From Acidobacteriota bacterium (GTDB lineage: Bacteria; Acidobacteriota; Terriglobia; Terriglobales; Acidobacteriaceae), in assembly GCA_023441255.1 (NCBI GenBank), contig JAEZPW010000255.1, forward strand, positions 1-8,450: a DNA stretch of 8,450 bases. The letters are read 5' to 3'. This document shows, piece by piece, positions 7,649 to 8,450 of the stretch. Under the pieces are notes generated by a model. It was given only the letters and a program-made list of their open reading frames with translations. It was not told where the DNA came from and ran no database searches. Each line of letters starts with the position of its first letter. Positions within the stretch are counted from its first letter, which is position 1. A program made the translations under genes and the position numbers.

Positions 7649-7835
7649 GTGCGCTGAATACATCAACTGCACAGAGCTACGCTGTGACGTATGCGCGCGG
7701 GCGCCGTGACAACCGAGCTGCCAGCTATTCCGAACACGTAAGTTACTGGTAGGGGTTCACCAACCGTCGCCTGGGCCGCCTTTCCCGTCTGTGCAACAGC
7801 AACCTTCAGACACACGTTCGTCTCAAAAGACTGCG
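7649..7835. promoter_or_regulatory. Divergent intergenic region, likely promoters for both directions
   Basis: This gap separates the minus-strand hydroxylase block from the plus-strand cytochrome gene and must hold or lie close to the promoters of both if they start here. On the minus strand TTGTCA (7706-7711) resembles a -35 box, but no good -10 follows at the normal distance. A short palindrome, GTAA-G-TTAC, lies at 7738-7746 and could be half of an operator or chance. No riboswitch or terminator is apparent. The regulatory role is inferred from gene orientation. Confidence 0.4.
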
Positions 7836-8450
7836 ATGGCCCGTGTACGAGCGAAAAACCTCTCGCTGCTCTCGCTCGCGCTAGCCGCGATGCTCCTTGG
7901 GTATCTTCCAAACGTGCGAGCGCAGTACCTCGCGTACACATCAAACACGGACCTGCAGAATGGTGAACGCGTTTACCGTTCGGGGTGCGCCAGTTGTCAC
8001 GGTACCAACGGAACGGGTGCACCGGAGGTGCTTACTGCTTTCTCTCGGCCCGAAACGTTTCCCGATTTCACCCGCTGCGACCAGACCACACCGGAAACAT
8101 TTACGAGTTACAAGGATGTCGTAACCAACGGTGGGCCCGCACGCGGATTCTCGACCATCATGCCTGCGTTTGGCGAAGCACTCAGTTCGCAGGAGATTGA
8201 CGATGTGGTCGCGTATGTGCGTAAGTTCTGCCGCGAGAAAGGCTGGGCACAAGGCGAACTGAACTTACCGCGCGCATTGGTGACGGAGAAAGCCTTTCCG
8301 GAAGACGAGCTCGTACTCTCCACGGCTGTCAACACAAGCGGTGCACCGGCCAACGAAAACCACGTCATTCATGAACAGCGGTTCGGCCAGAAAAACCAAA
8401 TCGAGGTTGACGTTCCTATTCTGTTCCAAAACCAGGAGCACACCTGGTAC
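7836..8450 (+). CDS. Secreted monohaem c-type cytochrome with C-terminal extension, 3'-partial
   Basis: The frame starting at ATG 7836 stays open to the window end, giving 205 visible residues. A Sec signal peptide is clear: basic MARVRAK, a Leu/Ala-rich core, then a likely cut after NVRA near residue 29. The haem site CASCH is at residues 51-55, followed by GTNGTGAPE. MPAFGEALSSQEIDDVVAYV begins with the probable axial ligand Met109 and ends with the usual C-terminal helix of class I cytochromes. Beyond about residue 130 a linker (ELNLPRALVTEKAFPEDE) leads into HEQRFGQKNQIEVDVPILFQ, which looks like alternating beta strands of an outer-membrane barrel or porin-like domain; that part is an inference from a short stretch. 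It probably acts in the periplasm as an electron carrier. Divergent placement next to FAD-less molybdenum hydroxylases suggests it may take their electrons. The ribosome site is weak. Extra Cys residues in FTRCDQ and FCREKGW are not in CxxCH motifs. Confidence 0.85.
   Translation, partial: MARVRAKNLSLLSLALAAMLLGYLPNVRAQYLAYTSNTDLQNGERVYRSGCASCHGTNGTGAPEVLTAFSRPETFPDFTRCDQTTPETFTSYKDVVTNGGPARGFSTIMPAFGEALSSQEIDDVVAYVRKFCREKGWAQGELNLPRALVTEKAFPEDELVLSTAVNTSGAPANENHVIHEQRFGQKNQIEVDVPILFQNQEHTWY

Noticed and set aside
7690..7720. Minus-strand sigma-70 promoter with TTGTCA as the -35 box
   Set aside because: No acceptable -10 hexamer is found 15-18 bases downstream, so it is only mentioned within the intergenic entry and not called as a promoter.
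1..8450. CRISPR arrays, tRNA or rRNA genes, insertion sequences
   Set aside because: No regularly spaced repeats, cloverleaf-like segments, transposase motifs or terminal inverted repeats were seen anywhere in the window.

Overview
The window looks like a chromosomal segment from a GC-rich, Gram-negative environmental bacterium. The best guess is Acidobacteriota or a similar soil phylum. This rests on the long ASPIC/UnbV (CRTAC1-like) FG-GAP protein and on Tat-exported, FAD-less molybdenum hydroxylases beside a secreted c-type cytochrome, a combination common in such genomes. No rRNA, tRNA, CRISPR array, insertion sequence or phage gene is visible, so the taxonomic call is an inference from gene content.

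Layout. (1) Positions 1-2054, plus strand: the 3' part of a large FG-GAP/VCBS-repeat protein with an ASPIC/UnbV domain and a long C-terminal region; its start lies upstream of the window. (2) Positions 2097-7648, minus strand: a four-gene, operon-like block read from right to left. It encodes a [2Fe-2S] subunit (7648-7175), a molybdopterin subunit (7175-5028), a second [2Fe-2S] subunit (4882-4406) and a second molybdopterin subunit (4409-2097). In each pair the small-subunit stop overlaps the large-subunit start (TGATG in the first pair, ATGA in the second). (3) A divergent intergenic region of about 190 bp. (4) Positions 7836-8450, plus strand: a secreted monohaem cytochrome c that runs off the window end. 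Its C-terminal extension starts to resemble an outer-membrane beta-barrel.

How the genes may work together. Both hydroxylases belong to the xanthine dehydrogenase/aldehyde oxidase superfamily, in the two-subunit branch typified by isoquinoline 1-oxidoreductase (IorAB) and nicotinate dehydrogenase (NicAB). Each large subunit starts with a twin-arginine signal, and neither pair has an FAD subunit. The expected route is therefore periplasmic: substrate to Mo cofactor, then two [2Fe-2S] clusters, then a cytochrome c. The divergent cytochrome is a plausible acceptor. The two large subunits are not simple copies: the first has the classical GGGFGGK loop, while the second has the GSGCYGxNGAD-type loop that I associate with NicB-like proteins. 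Substrates cannot be read from the sequence. The FG-GAP gene converges on the block and is probably a separate transcription unit.
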